Source: Bacteroidota bacterium (GTDB lineage: Bacteria; Bacteroidota; Bacteroidia; UBA8524). Taken from it: a DNA stretch of 12,638 nucleotides. Each line of letters begins with the position of its first letter. Positions within the stretch are counted from its first letter, which is position 1. Below, one piece after another: positions 1 through 6,807 of this stretch. The notes below the pieces were generated by a model. It did no database searches. It was not told the DNA's origin and was given only the letters and a program-made list of their open reading frames with translations. A program made the position numbers and the translations under genes. The DNA lies in the NCBI GenBank assembly GCA_003531115.1, contig DQHT01000008.1, forward strand, positions 15,926 to 28,563, read 5' to 3'.

Positions 1-1467
1 ATCTATGCTTATTCCATAAGTGCTTCAGCCGCGGAAACGATCCAATGGACCGTGACAGGCGGACAGATCATCGGTGATCCGACAGCCAGCAGCATAAATG
101 TACGCTGGTCGGGACCGGGAACAGGGACCATTACTGTCACCCAGACCTCGCCCTTTGGGTGCGATTCGACCATTACAGCAAATGTGACGATCGTTTCCAC
201 TCCGGCTCCCCTTATCCAAGTGCCGAATGATTCCACCTGCGCATTTAAGATCGCCCATTATTCGGTCACTCCTGTTGCCGGAGAGACCTACCTCTGGGAG
301 GCAGCCGGGGGACAGATCATTGGTAACCCTTCCGCTTCTGAAGTCGATATTTTATGGGGAACTCCCGGTAGCGGCACGGTTACCCTTACCCAAACATCGG
401 TTTATGGGTGTGATTCTACCGTTTCAGCCAACATTACCATTGTCTATACCCCACTTCCGCTGATCACGCTTCCCAATGATACAGCCTGCGAGAACAAGAT
501 CTACACTTACTCGATTTCAACGTCTCCGGGAGAAACACAATTGTGGTCGGTATCCGGGGGGCAGATCCTTGGTGATCCGGCTGCGGGCGTCATAAACATC
601 CTCTGGGCCGGGCCGGGAACCGGAACAATTACCGTAACCCAGGTATCCGCCTTTGGCTGCGATTCCACGGTTTCAGCCCGGGTTAACATCGTACAAACGC
701 CAAAGCCGGTCATTCAGTTGCCGAACGACTCCACCTGCGCGTTTAAGATCGCTCATTATGCTGTCGATCCGGTAGCAGGTGAAAAGTACCTCTGGCAGGT
801 GAGCGGAGGCCAGGTCATTGGAAGCTCCACGAGTCCGGAAGTGGATGTTTTATGGGGAACGCGTGGTACAGGAAATATTTCGCTTACCCAGACCTCCGTT
901 TATGGCTGTGATTCCACGGTTTCGCAGAATATCAGCATCGTTTATACCCCTGTACCCATTATTACCCTGCCGAATGATACCGTTTGTGAAAACAAGATCT
1001 ACACCTACTCGGTGAATGTTGGCAGCGGAGAAACGGTTTTCTGGAAGGCAAGTGGCGGACAGATCATCGGAAATACGAACGGCAACCAGGTCAATGTGCT
1101 TTGGGCCGGTCCGGGGATCGGGACCCTTGAAGTTACCCTTCGTTCCTCTTTCGGTTGTGATTCGACCATTTCCGAAAAACTGAACATCATAAAAACACCA
1201 GTTCCACTCATTTCACCGGGGAATGATACCATTTGTGCATACCGGGCCGCCAGTTATGCGGTAGCATGGGGACCTGGTCAAACCTACCACTGGCAGGTTC
1301 AGGGAGGCAGCATTGTGGGAAGTTCAAATTCATATAGTGTAAATGTACTCTGGGGCGGCAGCGGACTGGGAACACTCAGCGTGACCCAGACAAACAGGTA
1401 TGGATGCGACAGTACCGTGCAAAAAACCGTTCTGATCAAGCCCAACCCTGAACCTGTAATTGCGGGG
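1..1467 (+). repeat. Tandem 249-bp (83-codon) repeats in the secreted protein, in an alternating two-unit pattern
   Basis: Aligning the Pro of each PND motif gives starts at 223, 472, 721, 970, 1219 and 1468, exactly 249 bp apart; the window opens at residue 10 of the preceding unit. Units at 223 and 721 resemble each other most (motif STCAFKIAHY, later TSVYGCDSTVS and IVYTP; about 61 of 83 residues identical by eye). Units at 1 (partial), 472 and 970 form a second type (motif KIYTYS or IYAYS, then WxGPGxGT and FGCDST). Neighbouring units of different type share about 46 of 83. So there is a 498-bp two-unit period over B-A-B-A-B. Units from 1219 onward are more divergent. Synonymous differences are many, so the copies are not very recent. 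Confidence 0.9.
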
Positions 1468-2727
1468 CCTTCAAAGGTTTGTTTGGATAATCAGGAAACA
1501 TACAGCACTTACAATGTTCCCGGATTCTATTACCGTTGGGAAGTGCTGGGAGGTACGATGATCGGCAGAGATGACCTGAGCATCATCGCAGTGCTATGGG
1601 ATGTACCCGGTTCAGGCGAAATCAGGCTCACCCTCACCAATGAACTGGGCTGCGACTCGTCCATCGTCTTAAATGTCCAGGTAAATTCAAACCCGGTCGC
1701 CACAATTGACGGGAACTCACTGGCTTGTGCCAATTCTACAGGAAATCCATACTATTTGCAAGACTACGGAATACGAAGCAACAGCCTCAATCAGATCTTT
1801 GAATGGTCGGTGATCGGAGGCCAGATCATGCGCGGCATGCAGGACGATACGGTGACCATCAACTGGGATGGTCCCGGATCCCATCCTGTGATCCTTAAAC
1901 TTACCAATTACCATACAGGCTGCTTTGCTTACGACACCTTCCATGTAAGCGTGGGAACAATGCAGTCACCTCTGATCAGCGCTGAAGATTATACCGGCTG
2001 TGTTCCGTTCAGCCTCAGTTTGAGCGAACAAAACGGTGTCGACAGTGTTGATTATCTCTGGACGGTGATCGGTTTGGCGGGATTACAAAGTTCCGAAGCT
2101 TCTCCAACCTTTATGTTTTACAACACGGGACTGTATCATGTTCGTCTGATCGTAAAAAACAAATATGGATGCGCGGATACCGCCTTTTATAAGGTCGACG
2201 CAACCCGTTTTGTGATCGCCGACTTTCTTATCGTTTCAGCCGATTCGCTTTTCCCCGGGTCGGAGGTACTGTTTGTAAACCAATCGACAGGTGCCAGCGG
2301 GAATGAATGGAGTTTCCATGACGGCGTGTTAAACTACACCGTTCATACGAGTAAGGTGTATGAAGAGCATGGTCGTTATCCGGTTACTTTAGTGGCCTGG
2401 AACGAGTTGGGATGCACAGACACCGTCACCAAAGAAGTAGTGGTGAAAGCAATACCGGAGATCTTTATTCCCAATGCGTTCACCCCAAATCGGGATTTCC
2501 ATAACAGGTATTTCACCATCTCCACGCTTTATGTGATCGATATGGATTTTATCATCTTTGACCGTTGGGGGGAGATCGTATACCGCTGCACAGACCTGGA
2601 TATAAAATGGGACGGGACCTTTAAAGGAAAGCCGGTACCGGATGGCGTTTTCGGCTACTATATGGTCGGGCTCGATGTCAATGGCGACTATGTGATCAGA
2701 AAAGGGACCATCACCGTTTTACACTGA
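1..2727 (+). CDS. Large secreted repeat protein with type IX secretion (CHU_C) C-terminal domain, 5' end missing
   Basis: The frame is open from base 1, so the gene starts off the left edge; the GTG at 52 is an internal Val codon, not a start. About 909 codons are visible. The first part (1 to about 1467) is a string of 83-residue Ig/PKD-like units, each with the pattern PND-x2-C ... GGQIIG ... LWxGPGxGT ... GCDST. More divergent units follow to about 1960, then two PKD-like domains (about 1960-2450; W-S-F-H-D-G and YPVTLVAWNELGC stretches). The last ~90 residues, from IPNAFTPN (2467 on), through FDRWGEIVY and WDGTFKGKPVPDGVF, to the final strand, match the gliding-motility-associated C-terminal domain (CHU_C, TIGR04131/PF13585). 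That domain is the type B sorting signal for type IX secretion, so the protein should be exported or cell-surface attached. Each unit has two Cys that could pair. Adhesin-like function is inferred only. The gene ends without a clear terminator. Confidence 0.9.
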   Translation: MYAYSISASAAETIQWTVTGGQIIGDPTASSINVRWSGPGTGTITVTQTSPFGCDSTITANVTIVSTPAPLIQVPNDSTCAFKIAHYSVTPVAGETYLWEAAGGQIIGNPSASEVDILWGTPGSGTVTLTQTSVYGCDSTVSANITIVYTPLPLITLPNDTACENKIYTYSISTSPGETQLWSVSGGQILGDPAAGVINILWAGPGTGTITVTQVSAFGCDSTVSARVNIVQTPKPVIQLPNDSTCAFKIAHYAVDPVAGEKYLWQVSGGQVIGSSTSPEVDVLWGTRGTGNISLTQTSVYGCDSTVSQNISIVYTPVPIITLPNDTVCENKIYTYSVNVGSGETVFWKASGGQIIGNTNGNQVNVLWAGPGIGTLEVTLRSSFGCDSTISEKLNIIKTPVPLISPGNDTICAYRAASYAVAWGPGQTYHWQVQGGSIVGSSNSYSVNVLWGGSGLGTLSVTQTNRYGCDSTVQKTVLIKPNPEPVIAGPSKVCLDNQETYSTYNVPGFYYRWEVLGGTMIGRDDLSIIAVLWDVPGSGEIRLTLTNELGCDSSIVLNVQVNSNPVATIDGNSLACANSTGNPYYLQDYGIRSNSLNQIFEWSVIGGQIMRGMQDDTVTINWDGPGSHPVILKLTNYHTGCFAYDTFHVSVGTMQSPLISAEDYTGCVPFSLSLSEQNGVDSVDYLWTVIGLAGLQSSEASPTFMFYNTGLYHVRLIVKNKYGCADTAFYKVDATRFVIADFLIVSADSLFPGSEVLFVNQSTGASGNEWSFHDGVLNYTVHTSKVYEEHGRYPVTLVAWNELGCTDTVTKEVVVKAIPEIFIPNAFTPNRDFHNRYFTISTLYVIDMDFIIFDRWGEIVYRCTDLDIKWDGTFKGKPVPDGVFGYYMVGLDVNGDYVIRKGTITVLH

Positions 2728-2812
2728 TCCCAATGAGAAAGTAATTTTCACGGTCCTATTAAGCACTTTCGGTTAGGCTGCGATTGAGAAACGGTAGAAA
2801 GCAGGATTCTTT

Positions 2813-2820
2813 TACCTTTG
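2813..2820 (+). promoter_or_regulatory. Candidate -7 promoter box (TACCTTTG) for the LuxR-type gene
   Basis: TACCTTTG matches the Bacteroidota housekeeping -7 consensus TAnnTTTG exactly and sits 11 nt before the ATG at 2832. No well-spaced -33 TTTG is seen; the nearest, ATTG at 2783, is too far. If used, the mRNA leader would be only about 5 nt, which supports the ATG at 2832 over the upstream TTG at 2784. Confidence 0.45.
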
Positions 2821-2831
2821 CGATTTGTAAG

Positions 2832-3308
2832 ATGAAAATCGGAACCCACCTGATCGCCAGGAATAAAGAATATCTGATCTATGGAATTTCCATGGCCCTG
2901 GTTCTTTTTTTGCTCAAAATGCTGGTGGCCCATTTTATCGTTTACAATTACCGCCTCGACTTTTTCATCGGTTCCATTGCCATCGTATTTACCGTCCTGG
3001 GCGTCTGGTTGGCCCTTAAACTGATGAAGCCAAAAGTTGAAACTCGTATTGTCGAGAAGGAGGTGTATGTGACCGATCCTGACTCCATTCCGATTGATCA
3101 TGCAGAAATAGCCCGACTGGGAATAAGCAAACGAGAGCTTGAAGTGCTGCAATTGATCAGCGATGGATTAAGCAATGAGGAGATCGCTGAAAAATTATTT
3201 ATCAGTCTAAATACCGTTAAAACCCATTCCTCCACTCTTTTTCAAAAACTGGATGTGAAAAGGCGGACCCAGGCTGTTGAGAAGGCCAAACGGCTGAATA
3301 TCATATAG
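2832..3308 (+). CDS. Membrane-anchored LuxR-type (GerE HTH) transcriptional regulator
   Basis: The 158-residue product has two hydrophobic segments near the N terminus (about residues 14-34 and 44-64). A charged linker follows (residues 66-95, with VEKEVYV). The C-terminal LuxR/GerE DNA-binding domain spans about residues 97-158 and shows the family pattern: SKRELEVLQLISDGLSNEEIA, then KLFISLNTVKTH as recognition region and KLDVKRRTQAVEKA at the end. There is no receiver domain, so it is not a classical response regulator; the signal input is unknown. The frame extends upstream to a TTG at 2784, but that start would put the promoter-like box inside the gene and adds a polar tail before the membrane segments, so ATG 2832 is preferred. 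It stands alone between the secreted repeat protein and the palindrome-rich spacer; targets are unknown. Confidence 0.85.
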   Translation: MKIGTHLIARNKEYLIYGISMALVLFLLKMLVAHFIVYNYRLDFFIGSIAIVFTVLGVWLALKLMKPKVETRIVEKEVYVTDPDSIPIDHAEIARLGISKRELEVLQLISDGLSNEEIAEKLFISLNTVKTHSSTLFQKLDVKRRTQAVEKAKRLNII

Positions 3309-3366
3309 ATATAAGTTCCAAATTCCAGGTTCCAAATACCATCCCGAAGGGATTTTCCATACTTAG

Positions 3367-3451
3367 CCCCGGGTACTACCCGCCGAAGCTTTACGAATAA
3401 TCAAAGCTGGATAGCGAATTTACATAAAGCGAAGGCGGGTAGTACCCGGGG
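3367..3451. repeat. 18-bp perfect inverted repeat with a 49-nt spacer
   Basis: CCCCGGGTACTACCCGCC at 3367-3384 is exactly reverse-complemented at 3434-3451. Each arm is itself near-palindromic (CGGGTACTACCCG), so each could form its own hairpin or the two could pair with each other. The spacer carries a further small palindrome, AGCTTT at 3387-3392 against AAAGCT at 3403-3408. Confidence 0.85.
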
Positions 3452-3472
3452 AATTATGCGCGCTCGAAAAAA

Positions 3473-3489
3473 TCACCCTGAAAGGGTGA
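3473..3489. repeat. Short hairpin, 7-bp stem
   Basis: TCACCCT, loop GAA, AGGGTGA. No T-run follows, so it is not a convincing terminator for the LuxR-type gene about 165 nt upstream. Confidence 0.7.
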
Positions 3490-3568
3490 CACAAAAATGA
3501 GGGTATGAACACCTCTACCATGGTTTGTAGAAACACCATTAAATCCATGAAAAACTGACGCTTTTGGT

Positions 3569-3585
3569 CAACCCCGTTGGGGTTG
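3569..3585. repeat. Short hairpin, 7-bp stem, followed by T-rich tract
   Basis: CAACCCC, loop GTT, GGGGTTG, then TTTTAT. Shape fits an intrinsic terminator, but it lies 260 nt past the nearest upstream gene and among similar palindromes, so a repeat origin is preferred. Confidence 0.7.
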
Positions 3586-3605
3586 TTTTATCCTATTCCC
3601 ATTTC

Positions 3606-3624
3606 CCCCGGGTACGACCCGGGG
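3606..3624. repeat. Short hairpin, 8-bp GC stem
   Basis: CCCCGGGT, loop ACG, ACCCGGGG. Shares the CCCCGGGTAC core with the arms of the 18-bp inverted repeat at 3367-3451. Confidence 0.75.
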
Positions 3625-3636
3625 CTATAATTGGTG

Positions 3637-3652
3637 AACCCCATTCGGGGTT
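3637..3652. repeat. Short hairpin, 6-bp stem
   Basis: AACCCC, loop ATTC, GGGGTT. The stem matches the inner part of the hairpin at 3569-3585, showing that two palindrome types alternate here. Confidence 0.7.
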
Positions 3653-3824
3653 GATAGAAGGCACCTTCCTTTTAGATTCCGTTTGGCCGCTCGAAATGAC
3701 TGACTGCGTAATGAGTGTCGAAGGACCAAGTCCCTATTGGAATTTGGTGCTTGGAATTTGGATTTTGGAAAGTTATCGTCTTCCTCCTACTTTAGTGTGA
3801 ATTACCACCAAATGGTCAAAATCA

Positions 3825-3832
3825 TACTTTCG
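3825..3832 (+). promoter_or_regulatory. Weak candidate -7 box (TACTTTCG) upstream of the DUF4199 gene
   Basis: TACTTTCG differs from TAnnTTTG at one position. It lies 58 nt before the ATG at 3891. No -33 TTTG at the right spacing was found. Confidence 0.25.
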
Positions 3833-3890
3833 TGTGAGTGAAATGGCTGAAAGAGAGGCTTGATTTGCGGCATACCAATTAGAATAAATT

Positions 3891-4439
3891 ATGAAAAAAA
3901 CAATTGTCGTATTCGGACTCATTTCGGGAGTCATCATCAGCACCTTTATGGGCATTTCCATGTATTTAATGTCGTGCAGCAGCGGCACGGGAGATATGAC
4001 CCGCAGCATGATCATTGGCTTCAGTGCCATGGCTGTGGCTTTCTCCTTTATTTTTGTAGGCATTAAAAATTTCCGCGACAAGCGCAATAGCGGAAGCATC
4101 ACCTTTGGCAAGGCTTTTTTAATCGGCTCCCTGATCAGTCTGATCGCCTCAACCCTCTATGTGCTCACCTGGGGTGTGGAATTCCATTTTTTTATGCCTG
4201 ATTTTATCGACAAGTACTCCGCTATACAAATCGAACAACTCCAGGCAGGCGATTTGAAAGGTACTGAGCTCGAAGAAGCCATTAAAGAGGTTGAGGACAA
4301 AAATTACTTGTACAAAAACAATCTTTTATTCTTTGCGTTTACCACTTATACGGAGATCCTCCCTGTAGGCATTTTGATCACCCTGATCAGTGCATTGATC
4401 CTGAGGAGGGAGACAGCAGAACCCGGCTTGTCTGAATAG
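3891..4439 (+). CDS. DUF4199 family integral membrane protein
   Basis: The 182-residue product has four hydrophobic segments: about residues 4-28, 40-60, 80-102 and 145-170. The middle stretch, FVGIKNFRDKRNSGSITFGKAFLIGSLI in parts, is the hallmark I associate with DUF4199, a Bacteroidota family of unknown function. A charged region (about residues 108-145, with EEAIKEVEDKN) separates the last two membrane segments. Length fits the family. The ATG at 3891 is followed by Lys-Lys-Thr and a hydrophobic segment, as expected for a membrane protein start; no Shine-Dalgarno sequence precedes it. No function should be inferred. The next gene, a regulator, has its own promoter starting inside the 3' end of this gene, so co-transcription is not required. 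Confidence 0.85.
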   Translation: MKKTIVVFGLISGVIISTFMGISMYLMSCSSGTGDMTRSMIIGFSAMAVAFSFIFVGIKNFRDKRNSGSITFGKAFLIGSLISLIASTLYVLTWGVEFHFFMPDFIDKYSAIQIEQLQAGDLKGTELEEAIKEVEDKNYLYKNNLLFFAFTTYTEILPVGILITLISALILRRETAEPGLSE

Positions 4440-4457
4440 GCGTTTTTTGTAGCTTTG
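4427..4457 (+). promoter_or_regulatory. Bacteroidota-type promoter for the Crp-like gene
   Basis: CTTG at 4427-4430, a 19-nt spacer, then TAGCTTTG at 4450-4457 matches TTG-N19-TAnnTTTG. This is the best full promoter match in the window. The predicted start of transcription is near 4463, giving a leader of about 47 nt to the ATG at 4510. The -33 element overlaps the last codons of the DUF4199 gene. Confidence 0.65.
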
Positions 4458-4509
4458 ACCTGCATTTAGGTAAAGATCAAAGTCATGGAAAAGTCAAATT
4501 CCGAACCCT

Positions 4510-5085
4510 ATGCCGGAAAACCTGCAGCTTGAATTACAAACTAAGGCCTTACTCAGTGAAGCCGAGGCCAAGGAGGTTTTGAGCCATGTCCAGGTGAAAA
4601 CGCTCAAACGCAAAGAATTCCTGCTCCAACCCGGCATGGTTTCGCAGCATATGCGCTTTATTGAATCGGGAGCTTTGCGCAGTTATACCATCGAAGACGA
4701 CGGAAGTGAACATACCCTGCAACTGGGTGTTGAAGGCTGGTGGATCAATGACCTGTACAGCTACCTGACGCAGCAAGCAAGCCGCATGTTTATCCAGGCC
4801 ACTGAACCGGCTGTTCTGAGCCTTATTCCCAAACCGGCTTTGGATGTTTTGCTGCGCAAGCACCCCGGATTGAGCTATTATTTTCTCGACAAATTTCAAA
4901 AGGCCTATGTCGCCCTGCAGGAACGTACCCTGGAACAATTGGGGAACGATGCCAAGGACCGCTATACCCGCTTTTGTGAGCAGTATCCCCAATTGGAGCA
5001 ACGATTTCCGCAGTATATGGTCGCCTCGTATTTGGGCATCACCCCTGAATTTCTGAGTCAGCTTCGCAGCAAGTTCCGCAGCTGA
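4510..5085 (+). CDS. Crp/Fnr family transcriptional regulator
   Basis: The 191-residue product has an N-terminal cyclic-nucleotide-binding-like beta-roll (about residues 10-125; RKEFLLQPGMVSQHMRFIESGALRSY is the typical opening, cited here in outline). A long helix follows (about 115-145). The C-terminal helix-turn-helix contains FPQYMVASYLGITPEFLSQL, the form common in Bacteroidota Crp-like regulators. The residues that contact the cAMP phosphate in E. coli CRP are not evident, so the ligand is unknown. ATG 4510 is the only reasonable start: no in-frame start codon lies between the promoter and this position. The next genes (outer-membrane-type protein and DoxX) are plausible targets by position only. 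Genes of this type are often next to the small membrane or SnoaL-like proteins they control, but that is inference. Confidence 0.88.
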   Translation: MPENLQLELQTKALLSEAEAKEVLSHVQVKTLKRKEFLLQPGMVSQHMRFIESGALRSYTIEDDGSEHTLQLGVEGWWINDLYSYLTQQASRMFIQATEPAVLSLIPKPALDVLLRKHPGLSYYFLDKFQKAYVALQERTLEQLGNDAKDRYTRFCEQYPQLEQRFPQYMVASYLGITPEFLSQLRSKFRS

Positions 5086-5126
5086 ATTTCTTAAAGTAGT
5101 TTAATTTTCAGCGATTTCCGTCGGGC

Positions 5127-5134
5127 TAGGTTTG
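5127..5134 (+). promoter_or_regulatory. Candidate -7 box (TAGGTTTG), almost abutting the start codon
   Basis: TAGGTTTG is an exact TAnnTTTG match and ends 4 nt before the ATG at 5139. If used, transcription would begin at or next to the start codon, giving a leaderless mRNA. The -33 region has only TTTT at 5105-5108, a weak match. Confidence 0.45.
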
Positions 5135-5138
5135 CCCT

Positions 5139-5786
5139 ATGAAAAATTGGCAAAGAAACTGCGTAGGCGGCGGACTCATCGGAATCTGTCTACTCTTCTT
5201 TTCTGAGGCAAGCGGACAAAAACTCCTTGTTTCCCCTGAACTCCTTGGCGGACACCGCTCCCTGGCGCAACAGCATTTCGCTTCCTATACGTTTGGGATA
5301 TGGGAAGCCCAGCATTTTAGCCTCATCGATTTTGAATATCAATCGCAGCAAAACAACATCTTTTTTATTCGAAACGCTGTTCTGTACCGCTTGCCGAAAA
5401 ATGTATACCTGCAGGCCGGTATCGGACTAAAAAACCCGGGCTCATTTTATTCCCTCCTGGCTCAGTACCGCTATCAAGCCAAAAGCACACGCATCAGTGT
5501 AAGCAGCGGAGTTACCTGGCAGGAAGGGAGCAGTTGGGAAAACAGCCTGAGTGTGGAGCACTACAGTTCAGCTAGCCGAAAATGGCGGGCCTATATGCGT
5601 ATGCTCCTAATCAGCAATACCCGGGAAAAGGAAGTTTTGCGGGGTATAGCCCAATTCAGACTTGGCATTGCCCGGCAAGAGCACCATGGCGGACTGGCAC
5701 TCAATATCGACCGGTTTAGCGAAGGAAAACAGCTTTATAATATCGGAATCTTTTACAAAATCAATTTAATAAAACATGAAAACTAG
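5139..5786 (+). CDS. Predicted secreted or outer-membrane beta-barrel-like protein, family not recognised
   Basis: The 215-residue product begins with a signal peptide: basic MKNWQRN, hydrophobic GGLIGICLLFF, then a likely cleavage after SEASGQ (about residue 27). The rest shows alternating polar/hydrophobic stretches rich in Ser, Tyr and Gln, for example YLQAGIGL, LLAQYRYQAKSTRISVSSGV and LYNIGIFYKINL. That looks like an outer-membrane beta-barrel of about 8-10 strands, ending with an aromatic/hydrophobic strand. I do not recognise a family. It overlaps the following DoxX gene by 11 nt, so the two are surely co-transcribed. It may be controlled by the Crp-like regulator just upstream (53-nt gap), but an own promoter box is present. 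No enzyme motif is seen. Confidence 0.7.
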   Translation: MKNWQRNCVGGGLIGICLLFFSEASGQKLLVSPELLGGHRSLAQQHFASYTFGIWEAQHFSLIDFEYQSQQNNIFFIRNAVLYRLPKNVYLQAGIGLKNPGSFYSLLAQYRYQAKSTRISVSSGVTWQEGSSWENSLSVEHYSSASRKWRAYMRMLLISNTREKEVLRGIAQFRLGIARQEHHGGLALNIDRFSEGKQLYNIGIFYKINLIKHEN

Positions 5787-6180
5787 AAACACAGACCTGG
5801 GCTTTTTAATGCTCAGAATTTCACTGGGCATTACCATGCTCTTTTATGGATTCAGTAAACTGATCCTGGGTGCCACCTTTATTGAAGAGCACCTGATCTC
5901 ACTCGGACTCCCCGGCTTTTTGTACTATGGTGTATTCGTTGGAGAGATCCTTGCTCCCCTGCTGATCGTGGTGGGATGGAGAACCCGGCTGGCCGCGTTG
6001 ATCTATGCTTTTAATATGCTCTGTGCCCTCCTGCTTATGAAAACGGGTGACATCCTTGCGCTCAACAACAATGGAGGCTGGGCCATTGATATGATCGTTT
6101 TATACATTCTTGGCGGCATGGCCTTGTATTTCACCGGCGCCGGACGTTTTGCCCTGGGTACAAAAAACCAGTGGGACTAA
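5776..6180 (+). CDS. DoxX family membrane protein
   Basis: The 134-residue product has four predicted membrane helices (about residues 10-30, 47-68, 72-92 and 101-121). The features fit the DoxX family: MLRISLGITMLFYGFSKL at the start, a short loop with IEEHLISLGLPG, then VFVGEILAPLLIVVGWRTRLAAL. Members are small integral membrane proteins, some linked to thiosulfate/quinone or redox processes; a specific reaction cannot be read from this sequence. The ATG at 5776 lies inside the end of the upstream gene (11-nt overlap), so translation is probably coupled. Length is normal for the family. Confidence 0.88.
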   Translation: MKTRNTDLGFLMLRISLGITMLFYGFSKLILGATFIEEHLISLGLPGFLYYGVFVGEILAPLLIVVGWRTRLAALIYAFNMLCALLLMKTGDILALNNNGGWAIDMIVLYILGGMALYFTGAGRFALGTKNQWD

Positions 6181-6201
6181 GATCCACACAAAACACGGAA
6201 T

Positions 6202-6209
6202 TATCTTCG
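6202..6209 (+). promoter_or_regulatory. Weak candidate -7 box (TATCTTCG) for the SnoaL-like gene
   Basis: TATCTTCG differs from TAnnTTTG at one position and lies 30 nt before the ATG at 6240. It would give a leader of about 25 nt. No good -33 TTTG was found. Confidence 0.3.
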
Positions 6210-6239
6210 CGACTTTAAGCACATTTACACCTTTTAAAT

Positions 6240-6665
6240 ATGAATAAGCAACACGGCGACATGTCAAATACAAACATAGAAACGGTAAAAAGGATGTATG
6301 AACTTTTTGCCCTCAAAGACAACCAGGCCATTAAAGAACTCTTTGATGAGCATATCGAATGGAACCAGATGAAGGGCTTTCCGGGGGGTGGTCAGTATAT
6401 CGGGTCAGCGGCCATTTTTGAACATGTGTTTGAAGGGTTTAAAAAAAACTGGTTGGACTGGAAAGCCACCCTCACCCGGTTTATCGACAGCGGGGATGGT
6501 GTTTTTGTCATTGGCTTCTATGAGGGTACTTATCGATCAACCGGAAAATACATGAGAGCCGATTTTGCCTGTGAATACAAGGTGAAAAACGGGAAAATCA
6601 CCGCATTCCATCAGTATACCGACACCTTTCTCATCGCCGAAGCAATGGGGCTTACGGTGTTATAG
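6240..6665 (+). CDS. NTF2-like / SnoaL-like (ketosteroid-isomerase-fold) protein
   Basis: The 141-residue product fits the small cone-shaped alpha+beta NTF2 fold. It opens with helix NIETVKRMYELFALKD, then IKELFDEHIEWNQMKGFPGGG, where the IEW and the following loop line the pocket in the family. Strand segments follow: GVFVIGFYEGTYRSTGK, FACEYKVKNGKITAFHQYTDT. The pattern ExKVKNGKIxxFxxYxDT is characteristic. Many members are enzymes or ligand-binding proteins, but substrate prediction from sequence alone is not reliable. A second ATG at 6261 (MSNTNIET) aligns better with how such proteins usually begin and is a real alternative start. It is convergent with the next gene; the hairpin at 6755-6789 lies between. 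Confidence 0.85.
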   Translation: MNKQHGDMSNTNIETVKRMYELFALKDNQAIKELFDEHIEWNQMKGFPGGGQYIGSAAIFEHVFEGFKKNWLDWKATLTRFIDSGDGVFVIGFYEGTYRSTGKYMRADFACEYKVKNGKITAFHQYTDTFLIAEAMGLTVL

Positions 6666-6754
6666 GGACGCTTTTCGCTTTTATATCAACCATAGGCTCC
6701 GGCATCTCCATCAGATCGACAGGATATTGGAGGAGACCGGCGGGCAGAAATAAA

Positions 6755-6789
6755 CCCTGGTCAGTCGTACTAGCAACTACTGACCAGGG
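6755..6789 (-). terminator. Intrinsic terminator for the leftward MbnP-like gene
   Basis: An 11-bp perfect stem, CCCTGGTCAGT at 6755-6765 against ACTGACCAGGG at 6779-6789, has a 13-nt loop. Read leftward, the stem is followed directly by TTTATTTCTG, a T-rich tract; read rightward there is none. It begins 19 nt past the stop of the leftward gene. It may also limit transcription from the convergent SnoaL-like gene. Confidence 0.75.
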
Positions 6790-6807
6790 CTTAGCGGTGA
6801 AAGTACC

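Larger units (their letters stand above)
3309..3890. repeat. Gene-free, palindrome-rich intergenic spacer with inverted AT-rich flanks
   Basis: No convincing gene lies in these 582 bases. The left part has TTCCAAATTCCAGG at 3316-3329 and the right part has CTTGGAATTTGGA at 3750-3762; these are near inverse copies, so the block 3316-3770 is bounded by inverted AT-rich repeats. Between them are at least five perfect inverted repeats, listed separately. The remainder, about 3771-3890, holds the upstream region of the DUF4199 gene. The composition resembles REP-like dispersed repeats of Bacteroidota intergenic regions; whether copies exist elsewhere in the genome cannot be seen here. Confidence 0.7.

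Noticed and set aside
52..54. GTG at 52 as start of the repeat protein
   Set aside because: The frame is open to base 1 and repeat alignment puts bases 1-51 inside a unit, so it is an internal codon.
2748..3152. Leftward 134-codon ORF over the LuxR-type gene
   Set aside because: Antisense shadow of a gene with clear HTH and membrane segments; rich in His and Gln without a domain pattern.
3473..3489. Terminator for the LuxR-type gene
   Set aside because: Too far (about 165 nt) downstream and not followed by a T-run.
3367..3652. Possible CRISPR array from the clustered palindromes
   Set aside because: Repeats are of different sequence and spacing, with no constant direct repeat and no regular spacers.
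3564..3800. 78-codon rightward ORF in the intergenic spacer
   Set aside because: It runs through three perfect palindromes and the AT-rich flank repeat and has no family-like pattern; explained by repeats.
4549..5001. Leftward 150-codon ORF over the Crp-like gene
   Set aside because: Long but antisense to a clear family member; composition typical of a shadow frame.
6657..6804. Leftward open frame of about 46 codons directly after the stop of the MbnP-like gene, and a rightward open stretch ending near 6753 (HQIDRILEETGGQK)
   Set aside because: Both look protein-like in short parts, but they lie on opposite strands over the same bases and across a terminator hairpin, with no start signal or recognised family.
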